NCBI GenBank assembly: GCA_022614805.1
Contig: JAKEHY010000009.1
Location: 1-64,000 of the forward strand
Source: Candidatus Zixiibacteriota bacterium
Lineage (GTDB): Bacteria; Zixibacteria; MSB-5A5; DSPP01
Direction of reading: 5' to 3'
DNA length: 64,000 nucleotides
Part shown: in pieces, positions 56,562 through 64,000 of the stretch
How positions within the stretch are numbered: position 1 is the first letter of the stretch
Layout of the letters: every line of letters begins with the position of its first letter
The notes under the pieces: generated by a model
The model's database searches: none
What the model was told of the DNA's origin: nothing
Seen by the model: only the letters and a program-made list of their open reading frames with translations
Made by a program: the position numbers and the translations under genes

Positions 56562-57698
56562 ATGAAAGGAAAATACGCAGTTTTTCTGGCCCTGTCCGCA
56601 GTTTTTGTTTTTTCCCTTCCCGGCCACGCCACCCGGCTGGTGGGAAGCGAACATTTTTCGTTGAAGGCGGACAGCCTGGTGGATGACGACCTCGTTTTGG
56701 CCGTCAAAGAAGCCTCCCTTTCCGGCCACATAACGGGCGACCTTTTGTTTGCGGGCAGCGGCCTGATGCTGTCTGGACCGGTGGATGGGAATGTTTTGGC
56801 CGGCGGCCAGCATCTCTCCCTCAAGGGTCCGGTGGGCGGGTCCGTGCGGGCCTTCTGTTCCGATTTGACTATTGAAAACAGAGTGGGACGCAACCTGGCC
56901 GTCTTTTGCGGAACGGCCCGGTTGCCGGAGGGGGGCGTGGTGGAAAAGGACGCGCACGTTTTCAGCGGCAATTTGATGGTGGGTGGAAACATAAACGGCA
57001 GTCTGGTCTTCTACGGAGGGGAAGTGGTAATCAGCGGCAAAGTCGGGAAAGGGGCCAAAATCAAAGCCGACAAAATAACGCTTGCCTCCACCGCCCGGAT
57101 TGAAGGGGACTTTACTTACACCAGCAAAAAGGAGGCGAAAATCGAACCGGGGGCGGTGGTCACCGGCCAGACCCTCCATACCCTCCCAAAGAAAAAGGAG
57201 GGGAAAGGGGTCTCGGGCTGGATTTGGTGGGTGGTGTGGCGCACGAGCGAGCTCGTTACCGGCTTTCTTTTGATTGCGCTGTTCCGAAAACAGATGAATG
57301 TGCTCAAAGAAACGGTTGCCGTTTCCTTCCTGAAAACATTGGGCGTCGGCCTTTTGAGCTTCGTCGTGATTCCGGTAATGGCCTTGCTTTTCGCCGTCAT
57401 CATAATAGGGCTCCCAATTACTTTGGTTCTGACCGCTTTTTACCTGGTGGCATTGGTTTTGGCCTGCAATTTCACGGGCCTGCCGCTGGGGGACGGGGTC
57501 TTGCGGCTGTTCAGAAAAGATAAACCGTTTTCGCTTTACGCATCGATGACCGTTGGAGTGCTTTTGATCCAGCTTTTGGAAGAAGTTCCCTACTTTGGGA
57601 TGTTGGTGCTTTTGGTGACCGCCTGGATTGGGTTGGGAGCCATAATTTTGGGAAGCTATCGGCTTTCCATCCAACTGCCGGCGCCAAGCGGCAGTTAA
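56562..57698 (+). CDS. Bactofilin-like beta-helix membrane protein
   Basis: The 378-residue protein starts with a signal peptide (MKGKYAVFLALSAVFVFSLPGHA). Residues ~30-215 are a repeat pattern of about 16-20 residues with alternating G, V, L and N (SGHITGDLLFAGSGLMLSGPVDGNVLAGGQHLSLKGP), as in the right-handed beta-helix of polymer-forming bactofilins. Residues ~230-370 hold about four TMs (SELVTGFLLIALF, LGVGLLSFVVIPVMALLFAV, ITLVLTAFYLVALVLA, MLVLLVTAWIGLGAIIL). The order export signal, beta-helix, then membrane part puts the helix outside the cytoplasm, unlike true bactofilins. AAGGAGG is 6 bases before ATG. Confidence 0.75.
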   Translation: MKGKYAVFLALSAVFVFSLPGHATRLVGSEHFSLKADSLVDDDLVLAVKEASLSGHITGDLLFAGSGLMLSGPVDGNVLAGGQHLSLKGPVGGSVRAFCSDLTIENRVGRNLAVFCGTARLPEGGVVEKDAHVFSGNLMVGGNINGSLVFYGGEVVISGKVGKGAKIKADKITLASTARIEGDFTYTSKKEAKIEPGAVVTGQTLHTLPKKKEGKGVSGWIWWVVWRTSELVTGFLLIALFRKQMNVLKETVAVSFLKTLGVGLLSFVVIPVMALLFAVIIIGLPITLVLTAFYLVALVLACNFTGLPLGDGVLRLFRKDKPFSLYASMTVGVLLIQLLEEVPYFGMLVLLVTAWIGLGAIILGSYRLSIQLPAPSGS

Positions 57699-57738
57699 GA
57701 GCGGACGCTTTCTTCCCAGACGGACCTTTATTGTCGCA

Positions 57739-58530
57739 ATGGATTTAAATCTGAAAGATAAAACCGTTCTGGTGGCGGCCGCCAGCTCCGGCATCGGGCG
57801 GGCGGCCGCCGAACTTTTTTTGGTCGAGGGAGCCAGAGTCTCCATCTCCTCGCATAATCCGGAAAAGCTGGCCCAAGCGGTTGAAACGTTGCACCAAAAA
57901 ACCGGCCGCCGCCCCGTTTCTTTCGAGTGCGACCTGACCAAAGAAAATGAAATCGAAAAATGGGTGAAGGAATCGGAAAAAACCTGCGGCCCGGCGCAGA
58001 TTTTGGTGACCAACACCGGCGGCCCCCCGGTCGGGAGCTGGGACGGGCTTTCACCGGAAGACTGGCAGCAGGCGCACGATTTGGTTCTCCGGTCGGTGAT
58101 GAAACTGACCCGCCTTGTGGCGCCGCCGATGCAAAAATCCAACTGGGGCCGGATAATTCTCATCTCTTCGGTGGCGGCCAAAGAGTCCATTCCTTCTTTG
58201 GCCTCCTCTTCCACCTATCGCGCCGGACTTCTGGGATACGCCAAAGTGCTGTCCATCGATTTGGGAAAATACAATATCACCGTCAATACCGTCCTGCCGG
58301 GCTACACTTTGACCGACCGTCAAAAGGAGCTGGCGGAAAAAACGGCGGCCCAGACGGGAAATACTCCGGAGGAGATTATCAAAAGCTGGGAGGCCGGGAT
58401 TCCCCTGGGGCGGACGGCCCGGCCGGAGGAAATTGCCGCTGCGGTCGTATTTCTGGCCTCGGAAAAAGCGAGCTACATCACCGGCGCCGCCCTGCCGGTG
58501 GACGGCGGCAGAATCTCGACCATCGTTTAG
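57739..58530 (+). CDS. SDR-family oxidoreductase with altered active site
   Basis: A 263-residue Rossmann-fold enzyme. NAD(P)-loop AAASSGIGRAAAELF (13-27) and NTGGPPVGSWDGL are of the SDR branch with an NTGGPP motif. The catalytic Ser (SSVAAKES) is there, but the usual Tyr-x-x-x-Lys is not: the sequence reads TYRAGLLGYAKVL, with Leu where Lys should be, and a lysine five residues further. This branch (3-oxoacyl-ACP reductase-like) often lacks classical catalysis, so the enzyme may use another geometry or act as a binding protein. The C-terminal SYITGAALPVDGGRISTI is standard. It follows the bactofilin-like gene by 40 bases without a clear ribosome site. Confidence 0.85.
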   Translation: MDLNLKDKTVLVAAASSGIGRAAAELFLVEGARVSISSHNPEKLAQAVETLHQKTGRRPVSFECDLTKENEIEKWVKESEKTCGPAQILVTNTGGPPVGSWDGLSPEDWQQAHDLVLRSVMKLTRLVAPPMQKSNWGRIILISSVAAKESIPSLASSSTYRAGLLGYAKVLSIDLGKYNITVNTVLPGYTLTDRQKELAEKTAAQTGNTPEEIIKSWEAGIPLGRTARPEEIAAAVVFLASEKASYITGAALPVDGGRISTIV

Positions 58531-58532
58531 CC

Positions 58533-61301
58533 TTACTGAATGATCACGATTTTGCCGATGTGCCGCCCCTCGGAGGATTCCACCACAAACAGGTATAACC
58601 CCGCCGCCACTGGCTGCGCATTCCGGCTTAAAAGGTCCCAAAACTCATACCCCGAGTCCGTTGCCGTCGGCTCTTTCTCGTGGTTTATCTGCTGCACCAA
58701 ATCTCCATCCAGAGTGTAAATCCGAATCGTACATTTGGGAGGCAGGTTGATGAAGTTTATCCGTTTGCTGCTTTGGGGGCGGCCACTGGCCGGCTGGTTC
58801 TTCTCAAAGTGGCTGTAGTCCTCGTCTATCCGGTAGGGATTGGGATAAACCGAAATCTTCAACTCCCCCGCCTTTCGGGCCGAATCCGTGGCCACCGGAT
58901 AAACCAACTGGGCCACGGCCGAAGGGGGCGGCGCCTGCGGCGCTATCGTATTGTAGTAACTGGCGAATCCATTGTCGAAAGGAACGACCGCCAGAAAGAG
59001 CGGCTGGGAGGGAAAAAGCCCGGTCAATTTCATCTGGTACCAGTAGGCGCTGTCGTTGTTCAGGTCGGTGACCGAAGGGTACATCCGAGCTTTGCTCAAA
59101 CCGGCATTATATCCTTCCCGGATAAAATAAAAGAAGGTATCCACTGGTATGATATTAAGCTGTCCGGTAGTGCCGCAGGAATCGCAAAAACGGACCCGGA
59201 CGGCTGTTTTGGTCGAGTCCGGGTTGCACCAGGGATTGGGACGGGGCCTTTCCGGCAGGGGACGGATAGTTGCCAACCTCAATCGTATCGCCAAAATTGG
59301 GGCATTGTACTTATCCGGGTTAATCGGCTTGGTGATGTTCCCCGGTTTGTTCAAACAGGTATCCCAATTCACAGCAAACCTATTCTGAATCTCTCCATAT
59401 GCCAAAGGCAGCCCCAGGGCCGGCTCCCAGCGGGTGTCGAGCGTGTCATCATCGTAATTGCCTTCGTCATTCGGGTCCGTGTAGCCGTTCCCGTTGACAT
59501 CCGGGTTCAGGTAATGCAGCCGCCAGTTCACCTTATCGAAGTAACCGATGATGGTATAGTTGATGCCGTCGGTGGACATCTGCACGGTGTAGCCCTCGAA
59601 GTCCCGGAAACCGGTAAAGGGGTCGATGGTATCCTCGGTCTCCCGTCCGAACCAGCGGATGGTCACCTCCCCTTCGGCGGTGGAAAATTCCACTTTCGGA
59701 AATGGCGGGGGAACCGGCCCTTTGAAGTCGGGGATGCCGTCCCCTATAAGACGGATGTCTTGGGTTGGCACGTGGCCATCGGCTTGACAGATAACAGTTG
59801 AAAGGATATTCTCGTTGTCAAAGACGTTTTTGGCCATCCGGGCGTTGGCGATTAAAGCCCCAAGGTTAAGACGGTTCTGGTAGGCCAGGATGCGGGTGGT
59901 GTCCAAAAAGTCGGTGGATGGAAACTGAAAATTGGAAGCATAGTTGGCCGCGTCGGTGTGAAGCTTCTCCCCCGCCAGAAGGGCAAAGGTCAGAGGCACG
60001 CTTTCCCCCACTTCCAAGTCGAACGGCCCGGCCGATAACAAAAAACGGGAATCGGCGCCGCCGGCGAGGCGGATGGCGCCCTCCGCCGGGAAGAGGGGCG
60101 GGCGCCAAATTTCCTGAAAGGGGAGATTCCGGTCAAGGGCGGAATAAATCTGGTCGTAGTCGAGTTCCCGGTTGGAAAGATAAAAATACTTCATCTTATC
60201 CCCTATCGGCTGGCCAAACTGTCCAAGGGTATTCTTCCGACCGGGGATTTGCTGCGGCCCCCAGTCCAGAACCCGGTTGCTGTCCGGCACCCACCAGTTG
60301 AAGGAGATGTTCTTGTTGCCAAGAGTACCATCAAATTTGAGAGCTTCTCCCGCCCGCAAGACCCGCAGGCCGATGACCCCCGTGGGGCTTCGCATCCCAT
60401 ACTCCCCGTTATCTTCCGGGTCGCCGTCGTTGTCATAGGCGTAGGCCAGATTCAAGGTATCCCGGCAAATCAAAAGGCTTGGGTTAATCCCTGGAAAATT
60501 GGCGGCTCCATCGGCGATTTTCAAAAAAGCCCCCGGCTTGAATGCGCTGTAATCGTCCGTATGAGTCAATTGACTGGCATTGACGCTGCCGATGTCCGGG
60601 TCCAGCAAAATGCCAAAATAAGCCTGCCGTATCGGCTCCGGGCCAAGGTTGGTTATTGTGTAATCCAGCAAGACCCAATCCTTCGCAAAATCGGCCGACC
60701 AGGAATAGCTCCGCTGCTCGACTTTCAGACCTATGGGATGAAAGAGCTCTCCGGTCTCCGGGTCGGGAGTGATAACCAGCCGGGGGTCTGTGAGGGTATC
60801 GTAAAAAACCGAAATCAAGTCCAAGTCCGATACGGCCGCCGGGTTGTAATACGGACTGCTTGGCCGGGCCGAGCGTTTGATGATAGTGCCGGCTCCGCCT
60901 GCCTCCGGAAAGAGCTCCCGAATTCCCACCCAGCCGTCGCTGCCGGTGGAAACCAGTGTATCCTCCCCAACGATTCCTCCCACCCATACAGCTCCTTGAA
61001 AAAGATACTCCAGCCCCGAACCTCCCGGAAACTCCGCCGAAGAGGAGAAACCGCCCGTAAGGCAGTCCCGAAAAAAAATGTTTCGTTGATTGCCGAGAAT
61101 ACCCCAGTTTGAAACGGTCAGCCAGAGGCGTCCGGTTTTGTGAGTGCACTGCTCCAAGCTGGGAAAAGCCGTGATTTTGGGCAGCCCGGAAAGGGCCGGG
61201 CGGGCGGTATCAATAGCTATCATTCGGCCCAAAGCGGGCGGCAAAAGAAGGAAAAATAAAACCAAACCAAGAATTTGCCTTTTCGTATGAAACACGGCCA
61301 A
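58533..61301 (-). CDS. Large secreted protein with C-terminal sorting-like domain
   Basis: A 922-residue exported protein of unknown role. The N-terminus (about 1-26) is a signal peptide; the reading frame opens at TTG 61301 with AGAGGCAGG upstream (GTG at 61295 is also possible). Most of the chain is beta-rich with Cys-poor loops and repeated TDDYS, DNDGDPEDNGEYGM and GNGYTDPNDEGNYDD stretches that look like Ca-binding loops. The last ~90 residues are a type A sorting-like domain (ISVYPNPYRIDE, CTIRIYTLDGDLV, PVAAGLYLFVVESSEG, GKIVII). This pattern is typical of FCB outer-membrane or secreted proteins. It faces the SDR gene, whose stop is 2 bases away. Confidence 0.8.
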   Translation of the reverse strand: MAVFHTKRQILGLVLFFLLLPPALGRMIAIDTARPALSGLPKITAFPSLEQCTHKTGRLWLTVSNWGILGNQRNIFFRDCLTGGFSSSAEFPGGSGLEYLFQGAVWVGGIVGEDTLVSTGSDGWVGIRELFPEAGGAGTIIKRSARPSSPYYNPAAVSDLDLISVFYDTLTDPRLVITPDPETGELFHPIGLKVEQRSYSWSADFAKDWVLLDYTITNLGPEPIRQAYFGILLDPDIGSVNASQLTHTDDYSAFKPGAFLKIADGAANFPGINPSLLICRDTLNLAYAYDNDGDPEDNGEYGMRSPTGVIGLRVLRAGEALKFDGTLGNKNISFNWWVPDSNRVLDWGPQQIPGRKNTLGQFGQPIGDKMKYFYLSNRELDYDQIYSALDRNLPFQEIWRPPLFPAEGAIRLAGGADSRFLLSAGPFDLEVGESVPLTFALLAGEKLHTDAANYASNFQFPSTDFLDTTRILAYQNRLNLGALIANARMAKNVFDNENILSTVICQADGHVPTQDIRLIGDGIPDFKGPVPPPFPKVEFSTAEGEVTIRWFGRETEDTIDPFTGFRDFEGYTVQMSTDGINYTIIGYFDKVNWRLHYLNPDVNGNGYTDPNDEGNYDDDTLDTRWEPALGLPLAYGEIQNRFAVNWDTCLNKPGNITKPINPDKYNAPILAIRLRLATIRPLPERPRPNPWCNPDSTKTAVRVRFCDSCGTTGQLNIIPVDTFFYFIREGYNAGLSKARMYPSVTDLNNDSAYWYQMKLTGLFPSQPLFLAVVPFDNGFASYYNTIAPQAPPPSAVAQLVYPVATDSARKAGELKISVYPNPYRIDEDYSHFEKNQPASGRPQSSKRINFINLPPKCTIRIYTLDGDLVQQINHEKEPTATDSGYEFWDLLSRNAQPVAAGLYLFVVESSEGRHIGKIVIIQ

Positions 61302-61422
61302 ACCTGCCTCTTCCTCGACAGAACTTAAAACAAATCAAACCCGCCTGCCCCAAGTGGGGGTTGGGGCGAAACGGCCACCCAGCCAGAGCGTGGCCGCCTG
61401 CTATCCCGCGCTCCGTTTTTAT

Positions 61423-61452
61423 AATTTACGCAGGAAAAACGGATATTGTCAA
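61423..61452 (-). promoter_or_regulatory. Sigma-70 promoter for the large secreted protein
   Basis: TTGACA (61452-61447), an 18-base spacer, TAAATT (61428-61423). The leader to the TTG start is about 115 bases. Confidence 0.5.
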
Positions 61453-61545
61453 ATAGAATCGATTCTTTTGACTTTCCAACCGTCGGCCGAATTGAGACCC
61501 CAATCGGCTTGACCCTCCTTGCCGAAGGATGTTGATTACAGGTGG

Positions 61546-63858
61546 ATGAAAAACCCGTCCGTCCCGGCCGCTTCAATCGACGGCCGAATTTCCAAAAAGT
61601 GGTTTTTAACCCTCTTTTTTTTCGCCTTGTCGCTCCGCCTTATCTATCTGGCGGAGATTCACGACTACCCCACCTTCAAATACCCGACCGTCGATGCCCG
61701 CTACCACGATGAATGGGCGCAGGCGGTTGCCCACGGAAAGCTGACCCAACCCCAAGCATTTTTCCGCGCCCCCCTTTACCCCTACCTGTTGGGGTTGGTT
61801 TATTATATTTTCGGGCATAACTACTACGCCCCTCGAATCGTGCAACATCTCATCGGTTCCATCGGAATAGTTTTGCTGGCACTTTTGACCACGCGGTTGT
61901 TCGGTAAAAAAACAGGGGTCGTCACCGGATTCGTTTTTGCGGCCTATGCGAGCGCCATCTATTTCGAAGGGGAACTGCTGCTTGATTTTCTTCTAATTCC
62001 GCTCGATGTGCTGATTTTCATATTTCTTTATAAAGCCAAGGAAAATCCAAACCCGGTCAACTGGCTCCTCGCCGGGCTCTGGCTGGGGCTTTCCGCCATC
62101 ACCCGGCCGAACATTCTGATTTTCATTCCGGCCGTTCTTTTCTGGACTTGGTTTTCCTTTCGCCAACGGGAACGTTTCAAAGGACAGCTCAAATTTGCGG
62201 CCCTTTTTCTTCTGGGAACGGCCCTGCCCATTTTGCCGGCGGCCCTTCACAACCACCGCGCGGAAAAGCCGTTGGTCCTCATCGCGTCGCAGGGTGGAAT
62301 CAACTTTTACATCGGAAACAATCCGGAAGCCAACGGATTCACTTCCATGATGCCGGGGCGGCCGGCGACGAACTGGGAGCTGGCCGATATCCGGTCGCTG
62401 GCGAAGGAAGAAACCGGCCGGGAACTTTCCTCCGCCGAACTTTCCGACTTCTGGTATAAAAAGGGGCTGGAATTCTGGAAAAGCCGCCCGGCGGATGCCT
62501 TCAAACTTTTGGCCAGGAAAACGTATCTGTTTTTCACCCGTTTCGAGATTGCTAACAATCCGGGCACCATTCCGGAAATGGGGTATGCCCCTCTTTTACG
62601 CTTCTTACCCGTTGGCTTCTGGTTCATCGGCCCGCTGGGGCTTTTGGGCGCGGTTTTCTCGTTCGTGAACCGGAAGGCCCGGCTTTTGTCTGTTTTTGTT
62701 CTCATTTATTCCGCTTCCGTCATCCCCTTTTTCGTCAATGCCCGCTTCCGCCTGCCGGTTCTGCCGTTTCTGACGCTTTTCTCCGTTTACGCCGTCTTTG
62801 AGTTGTGGAAACACTTCCGTGAAAAGAAAAATCCGCTCCCCTACGTCGCGGTCCTGGCCATCTTTTCCTTCCTGGTCAACTCCAATCTCTCCGGTTTCGC
62901 CAAAACTCCCAACCCGGCCGGGTTTTTCCAACTGGGCAATGTGTTTTTGGAGCAGGGGAATTATGCCGAAGCCCGGCAGCTTTTTCATCAAACGTTGCAG
63001 GCCGACCCCCGGTTCAAATTCGCCCATTTGAATTTGGGGGTGGCGGCATTAAAGATGGGCGACTTAAAAACGGCCGAGGAGGAATTTAAAAAAGAACTGG
63101 AAGCCGACCCGCAATCGGAAAAAGCGCCGGCCAACCTCTCCCTTATCCAAAGGCTGCGCGGATTCCCCCGGCTGGCCGTCTATTGGGCCGAAAAATCCGT
63201 CCGGGCGAAACCGTACTTCCAGGATGCGTACCTGAATTGGGCCTTGGCCTACCGGGCGCTCGGGCAGCCGGAAAGCGCCATGGCGGTTCTCGAAAAAGGG
63301 GAAAAAAACTCTCCCCGTTTTCTTTTGGGGCTCTTCTTGAAGGCCTCGTTTCTGGTGGAGGCCAAACGCTTTCCCCAAGCCGAGCCGATTTTGCTGGGGC
63401 TTTTGGACAGTCTCGAGGACTATCAGCCCTCCTACGACCCCCAGCCGTTTTTTGTCGCCTCGCGCGAGTTCGGCGAAAATACTGCCGAACTGAAATCCCG
63501 CATCTTTTACCTTCTGGGCCGCAGCCGCGGGGAGCAGGGGAACTTCAGACCGGCGATGGAGTATTTCCAGCAGGCGCTGGCGGAAAACCGGGCCAATGCC
63601 GACGCCGCCGCCGATTTGGGCACGGCCCTCCTGTATCTGGGCCGCCCGGGGGAGGCGCTTCCATACTTCGAGCGGGCGCTGCCCCACAAATCCGAAAATT
63701 TCGCCCTGCATTTTAACTACGGCCTGACGCTAATGGAACTGAACCGCCTGCCCGAGGCACGCGCCGCCTTCAAAAAATCGCTGGAGCTGAATCCCAACTT
63801 CTCCCCGGCGAGAGAAAGGCTGTCGATTCTGGAAAATTTGCTGAAATCCGGCCAATAA
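61546..63858 (+). CDS. Membrane glycosyltransferase (ArnT/PMT-like) with C-terminal TPRs, paralogue 2
   Basis: The 770-residue protein has the same plan as the one at 4910-7201: TM1 (about 20-40), first periplasmic loop with DARYHDEWAQAVAHG, about ten TMs to ~440, the GGINFYIGN motif, then TPRs from about 465 to the end (LGNVFLEQGNYAEARQLFHQTLQADPRFKFAHLNLG...). It probably takes a sugar from an undecaprenyl carrier and moves it to an outer target. I chose ATG 61546; a TTG 27 bases upstream is an alternative and no ideal ribosome site is present (AGGTGG abuts the ATG). Conserved positions shared with the paralogue include the first loop Asp and the GG(I/V)NFY(I/L)GN box. Confidence 0.85.
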   Translation: MKNPSVPAASIDGRISKKWFLTLFFFALSLRLIYLAEIHDYPTFKYPTVDARYHDEWAQAVAHGKLTQPQAFFRAPLYPYLLGLVYYIFGHNYYAPRIVQHLIGSIGIVLLALLTTRLFGKKTGVVTGFVFAAYASAIYFEGELLLDFLLIPLDVLIFIFLYKAKENPNPVNWLLAGLWLGLSAITRPNILIFIPAVLFWTWFSFRQRERFKGQLKFAALFLLGTALPILPAALHNHRAEKPLVLIASQGGINFYIGNNPEANGFTSMMPGRPATNWELADIRSLAKEETGRELSSAELSDFWYKKGLEFWKSRPADAFKLLARKTYLFFTRFEIANNPGTIPEMGYAPLLRFLPVGFWFIGPLGLLGAVFSFVNRKARLLSVFVLIYSASVIPFFVNARFRLPVLPFLTLFSVYAVFELWKHFREKKNPLPYVAVLAIFSFLVNSNLSGFAKTPNPAGFFQLGNVFLEQGNYAEARQLFHQTLQADPRFKFAHLNLGVAALKMGDLKTAEEEFKKELEADPQSEKAPANLSLIQRLRGFPRLAVYWAEKSVRAKPYFQDAYLNWALAYRALGQPESAMAVLEKGEKNSPRFLLGLFLKASFLVEAKRFPQAEPILLGLLDSLEDYQPSYDPQPFFVASREFGENTAELKSRIFYLLGRSRGEQGNFRPAMEYFQQALAENRANADAAADLGTALLYLGRPGEALPYFERALPHKSENFALHFNYGLTLMELNRLPEARAAFKKSLELNPNFSPARERLSILENLLKSGQ

Positions 63859-63884
63859 AAAACCCCGCCGCGGCGGAGTTTTAA
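63858..63884. terminator. Bidirectional terminator between convergent genes
   Basis: AAC(C)CCGC pairs with GCGG(A)GTT around CGCG, with A/T runs on both sides. It ends the glycosyltransferase (plus) and the partial minus-strand gene. Confidence 0.55.
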
Positions 63885-63888
63885 AAAT

Positions 63889-64000
63889 TTAGGGACAGGG
63901 GCCGGGACAGCAGGGGGGCGGGCCGCCGGGCGGTTCGTATCCCAGAAACCACTTCAGCATCCGGCTCATCGCGCAGGTCGCCTGCGCTTCTTTGATTCCG
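63889..64000 (-). CDS. C-terminal end of a possible dockerin-type protein (partial)
   Basis: The last 36 codons of a minus-strand frame that runs off the edge and ends at TAA 63889-63891. The peptide ends with WFLGYEPPGGPPPCCPGPCP. The proline/cysteine-rich tail and hydrophobic helix before it resemble the dockerin ends of FCB secreted proteins, including the 'TPLPCP' end of the gene at 27070. The rest lies outside the window, so this is a tentative call. Confidence 0.35.
   Translation of the reverse strand, partial: GIKEAQATCAMSRMLKWFLGYEPPGGPPPCCPGPCP

Noticed and set aside
56466-58214. 582-codon minus-strand open frame across the bactofilin-like and SDR genes
   Set aside because: It covers parts of two well-supported plus-strand genes and reads as a shadow (no domain, no start signal).
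1-64000. CRISPR array, prophage, insertion sequence, tRNA or rRNA
   Set aside because: No regularly spaced direct repeats with unique spacers, no transposase or integrase, and no tRNA or rRNA signature was recognised by eye. Short repeats found are palindromic and irregularly spaced.

Overview
The window is about 55% GC and comes from a Gram-negative bacterium with an outer membrane. Outer-membrane beta-barrel proteins, two secretins, two type IV pilus/type II secretion-like assembly machines and large secreted proteins show this. Two secreted proteins end in a 'YPNP'-type C-terminal sorting-like domain and one ends in a dockerin. That combination, with a split glycine decarboxylase (gcvPA/gcvPB), is typical of the FCB superphylum and its candidate phyla (Zixibacteria/KSB1-like lineages). 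No rRNA or tRNA was seen, so a finer placement would be a guess.

Layout. 1-4380: repeat-rich flank, OsmC-like protein, an MFS exporter, an AT-rich coiled-coil membrane protein, methylglyoxal synthase. 4387-11194 (minus strand): a housekeeping run tsaB-rimI-accD-folC-trxA, then a membrane glycosyltransferase with TPRs and a CoA-binding protein. 11279-18146: an APC-family permease, a tandem set of four small beta-barrel genes, most with their own terminator, then a YdjM-like membrane protein and a fifth barrel. 18235-23346 (minus): gcvH, gcvPA, gcvPB and accC, with a cluster of short palindromic repeats between gcvH and accC. 23800-29445 (plus): a frameshifted secreted sialidase-fold-like protein and a 14-repeat FG-GAP protein with a dockerin.

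29582-51384 (minus) is the core of the window. It encodes two pilus-type machines. The first has a PilR-like sigma-54 activator, a strong sigma-54 promoter, pilin-like PilV and FimT proteins, PilM, PilN, PilO, an AMIN-PilP fusion, a short PilQ and PilT. The second has PilB, PilC, three prepilins, a fused PilM/PilN (GspL-like), a GspM/PilO-like protein, a GspC/PilP-like protein and a second secretin. Between the two are rmuC, ubiE and a small lipoprotein. The first set probably builds or retracts a twitching-type pilus. The second looks like a hybrid between a type II secretion system and a type IV pilus; one of its pilins carries a long adhesin-like extension.

51582-64000: dTDP-sugar genes rfbC-rfbB, a TPR-GAF-sigma-54 regulator, a small exported protein, a bactofilin-like membrane protein, an SDR enzyme lacking the usual catalytic lysine, a 922-residue secreted protein, a second TPR glycosyltransferase paralogous to the one at 4910-7201, and the 3' end of a possible dockerin-type protein running off the edge. 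The most unusual points are the transfer of the AMIN domain from PilQ to PilP, a REP-like repeat inserted in frame in the CoA-binding protein, the sigma-54 promoter/enhancer arrangement in front of the pilus operon, and a candidate structured RNA at 42052-42145.
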